DNA of 64,000 bases from Taenia hydatigena (taxonomy: Eukaryota; Platyhelminthes; Cestoda; Cyclophyllidea; Taeniidae). The stretch covers positions 1,276,221 to 1,340,220 of the forward strand of contig JADWOT020000006.1 in assembly GCA_036345935.2 (NCBI GenBank), read 5' to 3'. The first letter of the stretch is position 1. The number at the start of each line of letters is the position of its first letter. Shown here in pieces: positions 51,159-64,000 of the stretch. A program made the translations under genes and the position numbers. Under the pieces are notes generated by a model. The model did not search any database and was not told the DNA's origin. It was given only the letters and a program-made list of their open reading frames with translations.

Positions 51159-54100
51159 CCTCGAACCCTCGCCTGTCTTGAATGCTAGCGGTGGCATGAA
51201 AGGTGAGGCGGGACAAAGGTTTGAATTTGCCATGGACTACAATCTGCCCCTACTAACTCCTTCCAGCATTATTATGATTTTCCCTGGAGAAGGAGGACGC
51301 CTTCCTAGATGGAATGACAGACAGCGCCTCATAACTCGACTGCAGTCGTCTTAATGCAACGGAGGCATGCCAATCAAAACGAAAGGCGTATAAAAGTGAC
51401 TCCATAGGTGGACGCAAATAATTGTTGACAAAGGCAAGTACCACACCACACACACACACAGTGCTTGAAAAAGATCGTACCATTGTTTTCAAGCCTCCTT
51501 TCCTCTCCTCTTGTTGTTGTTATTATTGTCACTAACGTTAAAGAGGAACGGGTTGAGGAGGTTTAGTTATATGCCATAAAAATAACTTCTCCCACAAGAA
51601 GGCGGAAGAGACAATGGCGTTTTTAGTTTGGTAGAGAATGGAGAGGAAGCTGAGAGAGGAGAGCTTATTCACACTTGCATATGCGATTGGATTCCCATGA
51701 TATTATTGGTGTTGATTAAAGTACAAAGGAGAGAAGAAAAAAAGATGCCTCTTATCCGACCTTTTTTTTTGAACGTAAATAAACCTCTCAAGTTCTCTAA
51801 TGACTAGACACAAATCAAGAAAAGTCTTACGAAACTAAGTTGAGGACAGAATGAAGTGAGATACTCTACAAGGGGGTTGAAGAGGATTGCATGCAGTGCA
51901 GGAAATTTACAAAATTCCCGGAATTTCCACCAACTCTTCAGTCGCCTCAGCTATCGCGCTCATAAATTCCCTACTGTGTGTAGGGCATTGCTTTTGTGCA
52001 GTTTGAATGGCCTGGGGTAGTATATTTATTTGACCGGGAAACCAGGAAAACGTTTTATGCGACAGAATCTCGCATTCACACGAATAGACTAAACTCGCTA
52101 CCATTGCCTACTGTAAGTTGCCGCCTCTGGAGGGATTGACGCGTTCACTTGATCCACCCGGCACTCAACCACCAGGAGAAAGTGCAAACAGGGGTTCCTT
52201 TCTCAGCAAAATTGTAAATGCGTGTAAAGAAAAACACGAAAGGGCCGAAGGATGCAGCGACAGAATCATAATTACTCACGTATATTGAAAAATATCCAAG
52301 CTCCGAGTTTGTGTGTGTGCTTCAAGAAGGCGGTGCAATTGGAAAGAGCGTGCTAGTGTTTGTGCTTTTGGACGGCGAGAAGAGGTCGGACAGGGAGTCT
52401 GAGTGGATATGCCGACACCACACGTGGCGTCTCAGATCGGGTTGCACGTACGCATTGCCAGTTGGCCTGTCATTGGTCCAATTCCACGCACGCATGCATG
52501 CACACACGCACGTCCAAATTGGCGCGCATTTGTAGGGTAAGGATGGGAAGGTCGTAAAAAAAACTGTACAAATTCCCATAAATGTGGTTTAGTGCACCGG
52601 AATGAAAATATAATAATGATTAATGCCACATCCTCTGGGCAGGAGGTGTGCAGTTAAAAATTATCCATTTGTAAATCTATTTTTACACATGGTAGGCGAT
52701 CTCTGTTGGGGTTAAGCAATATGATTTCTCACCAAATGACTTCTTTCTGCAATGTTCAACTGTCAGAATGTTTTACAGGAACTCACTGGTTCTTTTAGCT
52801 TTGTACAGAAGTACTTAACAGACACAGGGCATTTACTCAAGGTATTTTAATGATAAAAATGTAGAGCATACATTTAGACAAGAAGACAAGAAAAAAGCAT
52901 TTTGTGGTTTGTCCTAATGCAGGCCTAATCTGTCTGATTTGCTTTTATGTAAATGCTGTGAGAGTGTGTACCTTCCTTAGTAGTTACGACTGCTATGTAC
53001 TCGTGATACAATGATGTCCGACATCTCTACACAAAATCTTCGAACAAATGCGTTTTACAAAAACTGGATTTGAACTCATCTACCCACACATAATAAATTA
53101 GTGCGAAGCAATAAGGATTAGCGTTTAAAAGGCGGTATGAAATTGCCCGAAACCTAATAATTCTAATTTTGCAACCTTCAAAGGAAAAGTAATAAAAAAT
53201 CGACTTATAGACCAGGCCTTGAGTTTGCCCGCATCGGAAGACCCTGACGGTGGGCGTTTATTTGACATTTGCTTAGATGTTGAACAGACGCTCACTTCAG
53301 TCTGCGACTTCGTGTGTGGTCCGACACGTTGACGTCTCTCGGTCTGTTGGCCTGATAATAAAAATAATTTTTGCTTTACCCACGAGGACATGGACGATCA
53401 GATTGCTACTGATTGATTGAAAAGCCGAAATAGGGCAAGACTAGTGATTCCCTTCAAAAACCTGTTGTCCCACTCTCGGCTTCGGCAATCAGAGCAGTCG
53501 ACCCAAACAGCAATGTTTGGTGAATTTCTGTTAGCGGGTTTCCCAATTTCTAAACGCTGCCCTAGGAAAAGCTTTGTTATTGTTGAGTACACACAAGAAT
53601 ACGATTTCTGCTAATAAGTATTAAGTAGCGGGTGTGTGTAAATCAGATGTGAGATTTGCACTTTCCTGGAAAACATTTATTTAACATTGCTTTGCTACTG
53701 AACACATAAAAGTAGATGCACAAAAACAGGAAATCCAGGCCCTATTTGATGAGACGACTCCCGCTTTTGGTTATCCACTGGTACAAGGAAAGATGATGAG
53801 TAGGATCTAAAACCAAATAATGAGGAATAAAGGCAAGAGAAGGGTCATTAAAGAGCTTACCTCAATTACCTTTCTGCTAGTTAAAGAGCTCAAGCATTAC
53901 CGATGTAGAACTGTAGTGGAATCTCAATATTTATATTTTGTTACTAATTGGGATGCAAAAGTTTAAGATATTGTATGTTGAATACTTCTTTTTGGATGGT
54001 AAGTATGCAGACTCGAGCACTTTTGCGACCGAGTTAAGCCACTTAGTCTTATAGTAAGCATACGAGTTTTGATTCTGCACACCATTTTTCATCGTCCATA

Positions 54101-55517
54101 GAATGTGACGATTGAATAATACATGCTGCCATGTACTAGCACAGAGGTTTAAGACAGCAGATAGAACCAAACCTCATTTTAATCTCACCATCAGTTTTAT
54201 TTTAAGAAGAGGTCAAACAAAAGCAAAACAATTCGATTCTACGCTTTCCAATTAAGTTATTAATATCTACCTGTCCTAATCGCACATAAAGCTCATTTAT
54301 TTTAATGTTTTATGAGTTCAAAATTAACGGAAATGACGCAATTTTTTGTAAAAGGACTTACAAATACTGAATTCCCAATTCCATAAACTGAACTTATAAG
54401 TTTATGAAATGGATGGAAGGAACTTAGGTGATTGCAGCTACACTTATCCCACTCACAGATGGAGTGGACTAAGTCCATTTACCCAAGAGACTGTCAAAAA
54501 GCTATTCATCTTTAATTACCTTGTGTCATGATAGTAATAGTACGAAAAATCACTTCACGCAAATGGGAGGAGAAGAGGGAAGAAGGGAGGGGAGAAAGGG
54601 GAAAATCTGTAATAAGTTCCACATTAGGTTTTCCATTTCCTAAATAATTACTTTATTTAGATTTCGCCGTAAAGAATAAATTGTCCATTAAAATGCACGA
54701 AATGGGAAGAAGCTGGATGTTGGAGAACAACTTTACTAAAAAACATTTTGCTGAAAAAAGAAGGGATTTTGAGTAAACGTGCAGTGCTTAATGAAAAGTT
54801 GATGAGCCCAGTGGATTTTACCTTTCATAACACTTTAGACGTAGATTTATTTACAGCCAAAATGGAAGGAGATTTGGAGAAAATGAAAATAGCGATTTTC
54901 TGTGTGTCGAAATGATAAATGATCGGAGGCTGAGAAAAACCAGTGGAATGCCTGCTGCCTTATAAATATTCAATTCACTTCTGCCTATAGCAGTCATTCT
55001 ATTAAGTGATTTCCTGTACTTGGCAGTGCATCATGGCGGGGATGAGAGGCAGCAAGTGCCAACTCATCCATTGCCCTTTTGGCTGACAGCATAATTCCCG
55101 CGATCCCCCATTACCTACCGCTTGGCAGCGCAGCAATTCGGCTGAGTCCATAATTCTTCATGCCTACTGTGCATAAATAACAAGCTGTTTTTCATACAAT
55201 GAGGCGGAGTACTCCACTAATAGCAGCGGTTAGTCAATCTGGTCCAAATCTACACCCATAGTCTGCTTCTGGCTGAGTCTGTGAAGACTTTTAATGGATT
55301 CGCAGTTTCGGCTTCTAGACAAGTCAACAAAGGATGCCATAGTCCTACTCCTTTCAAACATTGCTTCATACTGCGGTCTGAATTAGGCATGGAATGTGCT
55401 TATTTTGGAAGTAGTTAGGGAAGCAAAAAGCAGAAAGTAGTTATTTGGACCACTCTGTTGCATTTCCACACATCAGTGATAAGTCTTCTTCCTCTCTGAC
55501 GTGGTTCAATGCAACTT

Positions 55518-56313
55518 ATGGTTTCGGTTTCGGTCACTTGGGTGGCCACATTGTTTTATTCAGTAGCCTCGTTTCCTCTGTTCGCTGAATTTATCTATTT
55601 TTGCTTTGGTGTTATGCCTTCTTTTGCCTTCAAGGAAGTCTCCGGACGCTTCATTGGTGTCATCGTCGTCCCCGACGATCGCCTTGGTAAACCTACCACG
55701 TCAGTCATCACAACGTAGCCAGTGCTGAAAGTGACGCCCACCAGCTAACCGTACCAGTCATCACAATTCGACGCTTCTAAGGCGATGTGTGACAACAGCG
55801 TCACTGGATTTGGACAAATCGTCCGGTATAGGAAATAGATTTAGAGTGAGAGGTTCTACCGACTCTCAGCTTTTCTATAAGGAGACGCTGGAGCACTGGT
55901 CGTCTTAAGCAGGCATGGTAGAGAACTCTTCGAATCCAAATGGTTCCAAGTGGTTCACGATCAATGTGGTTTCTATTCTTGGCGGCTTTCTTGCGGAACA
56001 CGGAGATGGTATAGGCGCCGAAGGCAGATGTCTATATCAGCCCTTCTGTTATGAATTGTGAGAGATTTTCCCATCTGCAGCACATGCACTTCTTCCGCAC
56101 GGCTTCATTTTGTCACAAGCGGTATACATCGAGACAGAAATCCTTTAATACAGTTTCGTGAGACTTTCTTGAAGGCAAAAGAAGGCAGAATGTACACATG
56201 CTTAGCAAACAAAAAGAAAATCGGGCCTACTGGCATGACTCGACTAGGGTGATATGGTCGCCCAAGTGACCGAAACCGAAACCGGCAGTCAAACAAACAA
56301 ACAAAGGGCTACA
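55518..56313 (+). mobile_element. TRIM with its left LTR in inverted orientation
   Basis: The left LTR (about 55518-55653) reads as the reverse complement of the family LTR: GGTTTCGGTCAC first, then GCCTTCTTTTGCCTTCAAGG and GACGCTTCA last. The internal region that follows (from about 55654, with the hairpin at 55662-55679) and the right LTR (about 56153-56313, ending GGGCTACA) are in plus orientation. A normal element has two direct LTRs, so this copy has been rearranged or assembled from two insertions. Confidence 0.75.
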
Positions 56314-57903
56314 AAAACCACTCAAATGTGTTAAACTGTTTTATTTTAAAGCAGTTTTTACCTTATCGGAGCTAAGGTTGGGATAAATTTCCCTCCTCCC
56401 ATTCAGTGGTACAGCTCACTAATTTGGAAGGGCATTTGCGTGACTGCTTGTCGTCAATACACCGAATCGCAAAGTTTCTGCCACTAATTTAAATTAATAT
56501 GCATACATATATATATATATGTTAGAGTGTGCTGCTGTGCTAAAAATTTATGTAAGACGATTAATCACTTCCACCAGAGAGCGTAACAAAGTTGACAGGC
56601 TTAAATGCTAATTCTAAATTTACTTGTGGAAAACAACAACCAGCTATCACCTGCACAGGGAGATTGTAGGAGCTCAATAAAACAATCAGCCAAATTTTCT
56701 TATTTAAAACGTATAGTTATTATTAAAAATAGGCATGTTGTGGCTATTGTGGAGAGGCGCAAAATAGGGGCTTTGAAAAGAGGGACTGAGGGCGGGAACG
56801 GTTAATAAGATGGTTACTCCCTCGCAGAAAAGTGATTAGGGCGTCTTCATGGCAAAATTCAGACAGCAAATGAGATCACCCTGTTCGCAAAGCTACAATC
56901 CTCTGTGGTAAAATTTTGTGTAAAGCAAGAAAAAAAATCAAGCATTTGGACATTAATTTTATATTTTAACTGAGCTTTTTTAAAAAGTCTGCTTGTCATT
57001 TTTAAAATTTAAGAGGCATATTATGACATTTTGATACATATTTTGTACCGAAATTTGGCATCCCAAGTCTTGCCTTAAGAAGTCGTATTCAAATAAGCCA
57101 GTGTTGGCGAATGCCATTTATTTAATAAAAGAAAGATCTTTAAGACCAAAAGGCATAATTTTTAAAAATTTATGCAGAGTTACAGACGAGGACTCATTAA
57201 ATGGCCTTTACCTCTACTTTTGCCGCTTTTTCGTGGTGCTTCCGCTGTGGGCTACTGCAAGAGAGTCTCTTCCCCACAAAAACCCACATCATGGGCCAGG
57301 AAAGGCAGTCACTATACTTTCCTTGAAAAAAAATGACAGCTTTATTTTTTTGAAGCATTTGCGTGGTTACCACATTCATTATTTTGCCCTTTATCCTTTC
57401 TCATACTGAATTGCGCATGGAGAATTTCACCAAAATTAAACCACACAAGAGAATATGCCTGCTTTTGCATGGTATTTGTTTGTATGAACGTGAAAAAAAT
57501 TCTAACCAAGTCCCATTTTTAACATATATTTATGAAAACTTGTCAGTTTTATTCCGTGTGCATCGATTAGATGTCAGTCGTCTGTCAAATGGAGGCAAGG
57601 CACTAGGCGATGGCTTCCTCCTCCACCCCAATCTTGGGTGCAAATCACCTTGCCACGGTGTGAGATGTGAGGTTATATTCTCCTTTACATTCTATTAAAG
57701 CATTTAGAACTTAAAAGGATCCACGATCCATTCATTGCTGTTCGGACGCTCTTCTCGCCCCCTGCCGTAGGAGACGCACCTGTCTTCAAGGACCAATTGC
57801 CTCTTCGTACAATGATTGGCATTGTTACAATTGTGGAAGATGCAATTCCACCCGCTTTTGTCAATGCCTTTCAAGTTGTCAAACGTAAAGTGCATTCACT
57901 TAC

Positions 57904-59010
57904 TTCGAATGTAATGATGTCGAGGATGCCACCACAACCTGTGAGCTTGTACACTGGTGATTTGCAAATCTCGTCGCCAATTTGAACCTCCTTGTGTTCG
58001 CACAATACGACACCGTAAAGTGGTTGAGATTTTAGCACCAAAATTGCGCTCTCCTTCAACTAAGTGCAAAATACAAGGTGAATGCGATAAGTAGACCGCC
58101 TAGTTGAACAACAGACGAGAAATCTAGTCTCCTACAGGAGCTCTCATCTCCTTGTCTTATGTGCAGACATCCAAGTGAAAGCGAAATTCAATTTATACCT
58201 GATAAGGGTTCCATCCAACATCGAAGAGCCTCACATTAGTCAGATGCAATTCCTGTGAATAGCCAGGACTGACACCAACAATCTCGCCAACGTCACCTCT
58301 GTCTCTCTCACGGATGACAACATTTAGTCGTATCGTCTCACTGACGTGAATAGTCCGTTTGATAGTGGGTGATATGGGATCCACCAATTGGGCTCTCAAC
58401 TCAACCACCGTTCGCTTCAATGCAGCTGAAGGGCATGTCAATTGGATCCGACCGTGATAAATGTCACACTAGAAGATAAAACCGTCAATAGCATGACTTT
58501 ATAGCCTCAACTCGTAAAAAATGATCTTTGAAGTAGGCAATAAAATTTGGTTGAATGAGTTTTCGCTAGGTGACAAATAGCACCTGTCACACATCAGTGC
58601 ATGACGCTAGTAGTAGCAAATTCATTTCTGCAACAACTGCAATGCCTCAAAGTTCTTAGAAGTGAGTCCCTCATCTAATTAGGAATAGACTCTTTCTTAG
58701 ACAGGAAAATGATTATTTGATCAGTTTGCATTGTTCTGTGTTAATCACCAAATTTACAATAAGCATAGCACGCAGTTGATGAGAGGCTCGTGGACATTTC
58801 GTTACCTGGGAAAATGAGTTTACACGCACAGTGACACTGGCGTTGTCCGCACTCCTTCCACGTCCAAGGTAGCAAGTTGATGTTTGCGAATTCATGATTG
58901 TGAAAAGGACGTGCAAACCACCACAATGACAGGCACGAATCAAATTGAAGGCACTGCCGTCCTCCAACCGAATGACAGTGTTGAGGTTCGTCATACTCAC
59001 TTCGACTGCA
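57904..59010 (-). CDS. Three internal exons of an unrecognised, probably extracellular protein
   Basis: Exons 59010-58806, 58468-58199 and 58059-57904 have good acceptors and donors (GTAACG, GTATAA, GTAAGT) and join in phase to give about 210 residues. The first encodes VIRLEDGSAFNLIRACHCGG and a Cys-containing strand with an N-glycosylation-type Asn-Ala-Ser. The second encodes CDIYHGRIQLTCPSAALKR and a beta-strand-rich stretch ending DVGWNPYQ. The third ends KLTGCGGILDIITFE. The many Cys and short beta-like segments suggest a secreted or membrane ectodomain. I do not recognise the family. The start and end exons are not found: an upstream candidate at about 59661-59428 (minus) and downstream candidates near 53.3 and 52.1 kb do not join in clear phase. 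It lies about 2 kb from, and divergent to, the FREM-like gene. Confidence 0.55.
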
Positions 59011-61007
59011 CTAAAGGTGAAACAGAATCATTGCTTTTCTAAGAAGCGGAGAGTAGTAGAAATACCGCCATCAAAATAATAGCCTAATTTGCATTACTTA
59101 TTTGCTTGTATTGGATGTTTATTGTGCTCCGTTTCGACCTCATTGCAAGTGTGTCGCAGCAAACAAATGACCAACGCTAACTGCCACCACCTCCCAACTG
59201 CCAACCATATTTTGTGAGTGATCAGGTGATCGCCTAATGCATATGCCAAGAAGAATAGGACGATCTTCATTTAGAATGCCTCATTTGGAATGCGACAACT
59301 GAAGCGATTCAAATCACTTTACCACGACATGGAATCTGAGGTCATGCCGAGCCTTGTGTGACCTCATGACAATTATACGATTTGAACGTCATAGCAACTA
59401 CTTCTCTCTATTCTAGAAGGACAGCTTTCATGTTGGATCGGTGTGTTGTTGGTGTTGTTGGTACTGCTGCGTTTTGGTCTCTACCGACTGAGCTTCCGCT
59501 TCTTCACTCCACTCCACCCTAAGCACACTCCACACACCCATTCGTGTGGAGGTGAGATTGTGCGTGTCACAGCATTGTGGAATGGGTAGTGTGGGTTGTG
59601 CATCATTGAAGACAAGCCGTTGATGGATAGGCTTAGTGTCGGTGCACAACAGCCATAACACATCACCTTGTTATTATTGCTAGACTTCGGTGACTGTTGT
59701 CTGTCATCCACTAAAGCTTGACGGATGGGATGGAGGATGGGTGGTGATCAGTGACTCCATCAACGATGCTGTCTTCCTAGCCGATGTAGGTGCCAATCAA
59801 CTGCCGCATCACTGTTGACATACCTCCTGCGCACCTTCATCTCATTCCCTTTTATGTCGTCAACAGCGTGATGTGATGGTCTACTTTTGTTAACAGAGTA
59901 TAGACTTTCTTTCAACGTGGCACATTTACTCTTGACTAATTCCATTACCGCAATCACATTCTATGCGAAAAGCAATTCAGTGGCAGTGTGACCTTTTATT
60001 GCGCACTCCTCCACTTTCCAATGGTGTCCAATAAATTGTCCTAAAATTCCACTTCTCTTTTAGCATTACTGCGACCTGGGAATCCGTGGTGTCAACGACA
60101 TCTTCTAATTCGCGGGTTTCCCAAATGGAAAATTAATGGAGATGTCACTAATATCGGCATTGAACTGTTCGCTTTTAAATGCAGGCATCTAGATCAAGTG
60201 CACGAGTTAACAGAGCCATTCAAGCACATTGCTATGAGCTATGCCAAAAGTGTAAGGCTTTTTTAATTACTTGAGAGATTTTGTTTTTATCGCGTTTTTA
60301 TAGCAGAACAATCACCTTACAGAAGTCATCTCAGCACTTCACGGACCTGCTTTTATGCAATTGCGTTAGTTTATTAGTGGCGCAGACACTAATATCTTGG
60401 CACTGGCCCAAGTTAATAAAATTGCTAAAATGAGAATGAGCAACTAATTCAGAAATTCTACATTAAAGCCTATTTATTATCTTGAGAAAGTAAAAAAAGC
60501 TGTGCAAATCCATTATAAATATGGTATTATGATTTCCGTTATAAACAAAAGCAGGTCATGTCTGCAAGATTTAAGTTTTCGGCATTTAAGCGATTTAATT
60601 AATTCAATTTTCTTGTAAGGAACTCGTCAAACATTCTTCTCCTAATCTGGACCAGTAGAGTAGAATGCAATCTACAGCTTGAAAACTAAAAACTGATAAA
60701 ACAAATTTTTTACAGGCAATAAACTAAGCAAGGCTCGGCTTTTCTGTAAAGGTATGCCATGTAGTGCAATTAATCAGTTAGTTGTTTGTATTAGTTAATA
60801 TGAAAGAGGTAGCGCATTCGTCATGCAGCGTAGGAAGCACCAATCAGACGATTGCATTCCCGACACTGTTAATGCTGAAGCGATCATTGGTTAATTAAAT
60901 AATGATTTCAGCCAATGGTATTTAGGTGGTTAGGATAATGAACAAATGCTGCAATAGCCTTGAGTCAAAATGACAACAGAGTTGTACCTCCCACCGTAAG
61001 ACGGATT
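59011..61007. other. Divergent intergenic region
   Basis: Separates the unrecognised minus-strand gene from the FREM-like gene. An open frame on the minus strand (59661-59428) contains Cys and Trp residues with good codon flow and might be an upstream exon of the minus gene. The rest is AT-rich and unremarkable. Confidence 0.4.
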
Positions 61008-64000
61008 ATGAAGAAATGGAAGTGGTTCCTTTGGGATATGAACATTGAAAAGACATTATTTCTCGTATATTTACTGGCACCATTGAACTGTGTGAAGTGC
61101 GAAATCGCTTTGGACTCAGACTTCGGTGTCTGTCAGGGAGAAGTATATCGAGTTACAAAAACTTTACCCCTCTATGGAAGAGATTATTTACTTAAGGGCA
61201 ATTTGATTTCTCCCGCCTTCCTAAAGAAACCTACTGTCTGTACACTGATGCTTGAAAAGAAATCTACCAATTTTATTTGCTCTGGCACCAGATGGGACGC
61301 AATTGTTGGGAGGAATGTATCAAGTGTAAGTAATTAAAATAACTAGCCATTTTTGTATTAAACCACTTCATTTAAAACTTATCATGAATAAGAGGGAAAC
61401 TTTTAAATAACCAAACTTAGCACGTAGGTTTTTTTTATACGCATTTTAGGCTTTGCAACTAACCACTTTTTGCCTATGGCGTTGAAGCATTACATATGCG
61501 ACGATATTGCAACACTTCTTCTCATAAAGCAGTTACTACAGTTTGATAGTTTCGCATGAAATGGGCGAGGTTCTAACCTCCATCTGTAGCCAAAAATATA
61601 AAATAGGTTGTTGAACTCCTGCAACTAGTGTAGGAACATTTTTGAAGCCTAAAGAATCTGTCCCACTGGCAAGTCACTTTCATTTAATTCCTAACTTTTG
61701 ACGTCCTAACCAATTTCCCGTCTTTGCAATACAGGCAAATTAAAATCAGTTTTAGATATTCGTGGATTGCTAGGAAGTAATGTTCTCCACAACTTAAGAT
61801 GGACGTTTGGTAGCTTTTGTGACATGTGGGATTCAAACCAACGTGGAATGATTAACGGTCCTTTCTTTGTTCTCCACAAAAAAACGAAGGTCATTCGAGC
61901 TTTCCCAATTAACGCGACAGTGTTTTTTTCTCTACAAGAGGTCGAACTATATCGGGAATCGCGTCTTTACTAACGCAAATAATTATGATTTTTGTTTTTT
62001 ACACGAATTTTTAGCTGATTTAAAAAAGTGCGCAGGATTTATATTTGCAAATAAGCTGCGTCTGACTTAGTCAAGAACACTTATAATTCATGTCTTCACA
62101 GAGAGAGAGAGAGAGAGAGCGACAACGAGACTCAGAGCTTGTGAGTGTTGATGTTGTTTCAATGCCACGAAACACTTAAGTCTGTGTCCGAGGTCACTGT
62201 ACTTCTGCGAATACCAAAAAGACAACTTGCTGCCGCAAGTAAAAGCACCCTTTGACTGGCATTAATGTCTACTTGCTTGAATTATGTCCAAAGGGCCAAG
62301 CAACGAGGGGTGGAATCTAAGGAAACACAAAAGTGCCACCGTCATGTATAACTAGGTGATGAACTTTAGAGCTGTCAAAGCTGTGCAAAAGCCCAATTTT
62401 TTAGTGTCACTTTCATGCATCAAGGCGGGAAAAGAAGCAGATCAAAAAAAACAGATACGCTGTTTATTTAGAGCAATAAATAATTAGTTTCTATTTTTTT
62501 TGATTGTTAACATACCTTTTCTCATATTTAAAGGCAGAAAATGAGTTATATGGTGTAGGTCTGAGGCTAAAAGCCAATCAAATAATGAAGGGCTGGCACG
62601 TTTAATTTCCTCCGGATTTATTTCTTTTTACTGCATTCGTACAATAAATTAGCTTGGTAGAGAGTAAATAGAAAAATTGTGACGAAATTCTGGACTTTTG
62701 AAGTCTTCCGAACTCCCCTATTCACCAGTGTCTGTCTCACTTGAAAGCTAAAACCCAATCTGGTAAAACTTTCCCATAAAACTTTTTTTTAAAAAGACTT
62801 GTTTTAAATACAGACTTAACTAAAAATACATTAAGTGTAATCAGAAAGAAATAAAACTGCCTTCCTCTTGTGAAGCCATTCACCTAGTCCTTCTTAGGAC
62901 AAAACAAAAATAGTATTGAAGGTGCTTTGTAAAGCACACCTTGAAACCGCAAATATTTAAATTAACCCTTTATAAATCTCTGCAACTATGAGCTTAGGAT
63001 TTTTCAAACAAGCAAATACATTGCTTTTGCTTTTCAGAAACCCCAAGAAAATACACACTACATTGGATCTGAAGTAATTCTAATGAAGGTGAACAGAGAA
63101 TCCATGCCACTTGACGTCCACCTATTCTGTTTCACACCTCACATTCGTTTGAGACACAAGTAAGCGGCCTGTTTCCCCTAAAATTTGCGCTTTTTCATCA
63201 AAAGACATCTAAATGGAGCCTTTTATTATGCTTTCACTATTCTCTTGGATTGTCTCTGACATGTGTACATTAAAGTTAAGTGATCCTTTCTCTTTGCGTA
63301 TTAGACGATCAACTCATCGTCCATCTGATTCAACTGTCAAAGTTAAGCAAACAGAACAGACCATTTTGAGACCGGCTATACAAGTGAATCCACTTGGACA
63401 TGTTGTCCTCACTTCGGGTGCTCTATTCTCACAAACAATGGCATTAAGCGACCCAATGCGCATCCAGTTTTACCGATTTTGCGTTGTTGACATTGGCATC
63501 GGGTTGATGGAGCGGCGAAATGCCTCAGAGAGTGAAGTCGAGACGTGGTCAAAAGTCCACGAATTCACGGGGCGCGAGGTGGTGTCGAGAAAAATTCGCT
63601 ATGTGGCAAATGTTTTACAACCAGAAAAGTTTCAACCCAACCTAAAAGACACTATCATACTCAAGGTCATTCATCTCACCAACACCCAGGAGCAGGCCAA
63701 TCTTGTGCTTCCAGTGAACTTTGTCAGGATTGAGTTAACCCTCGCACGCAACGAACCCCTCACCATATTTCAAATGCAGCGGGTCTCTGTAGTCGCGGTA
63801 CCTCGTGGAAATTGCATTACACGATGGAATCTTGAAGCAAAGTCTGCTCCCACTCAATCACCACAAAATATGTACTACACAATCACCAAAGTGACAAAAC
63901 ATGGGCACATTTATTTACTAAAAGATAATAATGATAAAGTTTACCTTGGATTAGGATCTGTCTTTCGACAAAGTGATGTTGATGCTGGTCAACTGTTCTA
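61008..64000 (+). CDS. FRAS1/FREM-like extracellular matrix protein with CSPG repeats, 5' part
   Basis: Exons 61008-61325, 63038-63159 and 63305 to the window end are phase-compatible and open to the last base, giving about 378 residues. The start may be ATG 61008 or ATG 61038; the latter puts MNIEKTLFLVYLLAPLNCVK at the very N-terminus as a signal peptide. The next region (YGRDYLLKGNLISPAFLKK, with Cys residues) resembles the N-terminal segment of FREM proteins. The third exon ends in a typical CSPG-repeat signature: TKHGHIYLLKDNNDKVYLG followed by LGSVFRQSDVDAGQLFY. In the family, FRAS1/FREM proteins have about 12 such repeats and form basement-membrane complexes. CSPG4-type proteoglycans also carry CSPG repeats but begin with laminin-G domains, which are absent here. 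The gene continues beyond the window, so domain number and any Calx-beta or lectin domains are unknown. Confidence 0.72.
62101..62119. repeat. (GA)n microsatellite
   Basis: GA dinucleotide run in the first intron of the FREM-like gene. Confidence 0.85.

Larger units (their letters stand above)
50303..57903. other. Mostly non-coding region with one rearranged TRIM
   Basis: No gene is firmly supported. Two minus-strand open frames follow plausible acceptors and might be terminal exons of the 57.9-59.0 kb gene: about 52110-51907 (phase 0, contains FSWFPGQINILPQAI) and about 53352-53125 (Ser/Lys/Arg-rich). Neither could be joined with confidence. The stretch also holds a 13-bp perfect inverted repeat (51122-51158) and the TRIM at 55518. 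Confidence 0.4.

Noticed and set aside
51907..53391. Two minus-strand open frames as terminal exons of the 58-kb gene
   Set aside because: Acceptors are plausible, but phases or distances do not allow a firm join and there is no poly(A) signal nearby.
57704..57860. Minus-strand Cys-rich frame GWNCIFHNCNNANHC as a fourth exon of the unrecognised gene
   Set aside because: The only nearby acceptor leaves a 2-nt remainder that does not match the phase-0 end of the exon at 57904.
59428..59661. Minus-strand open frame as an upstream exon of the unrecognised gene
   Set aside because: Codon flow is good but no donor gives the phase needed by the exon at 59010.

Overview
The window looks like flatworm, most likely taeniid-type cestode, nuclear DNA. 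Genes are split into many short exons with GT-AG introns, several introns are only about 29-37 nt long, coding density is low, and a small LTR-flanked repeat (a terminal-repeat retrotransposon in miniature, TRIM) recurs. TRIMs have been described in taeniid tapeworms. The species is inferred; nothing in the window names it. Exon limits come from manual splice-site and reading-frame matching, not from transcripts.

Layout. 1-163 (-): two tail exons of a probable small ciliary protein gene. 1705-7160 (-): a p21-activated kinase (PAK) with CRIB and kinase domains in seven exons. 7161-10089: divergent upstream region between PAK and MAU2, full of TRIM LTRs, one nested inside another. 10090-14716 (+): MAU2/SCC4 cohesin-loader subunit, eight exons. 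15446-16541: an LTR fragment and a complete TRIM. 16783-18012 (+): a small helical protein resembling the FANCE C-terminal domain. 19042-23565 (+): mitochondrial ribosomal protein mS27 (MRPS27), nine exons. 23566-36423: about 13 kb without a supported gene, holding microsatellites, a pair of dispersed repeats and a decayed TRIM. 36973-49626 (-): a seven-cadherin-repeat protocadherin, six coding exons, with several repeat families in its introns and a three-copy 187-bp tandem repeat just upstream. 50303-57903: mostly non-coding, with a rearranged TRIM. 57904-59010 (-): three consecutive exons of an unrecognised, probably extracellular protein. 61008-64000 (+): the start of a FRAS1/FREM-like CSPG-repeat matrix protein, cut by the window edge.

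The genes do not form one pathway. They are housekeeping (MAU2 in cohesin loading, mS27 in mitochondrial translation, a possible Fanconi-pathway protein), signalling (PAK) and cell-surface or matrix genes (protocadherin, FREM-like, unknown secreted). The most distinctive features are the clustered mini-introns, the TRIM family with a conserved, partly covarying hairpin next to the 5' LTR, and the repeats inside and upstream of the protocadherin gene.
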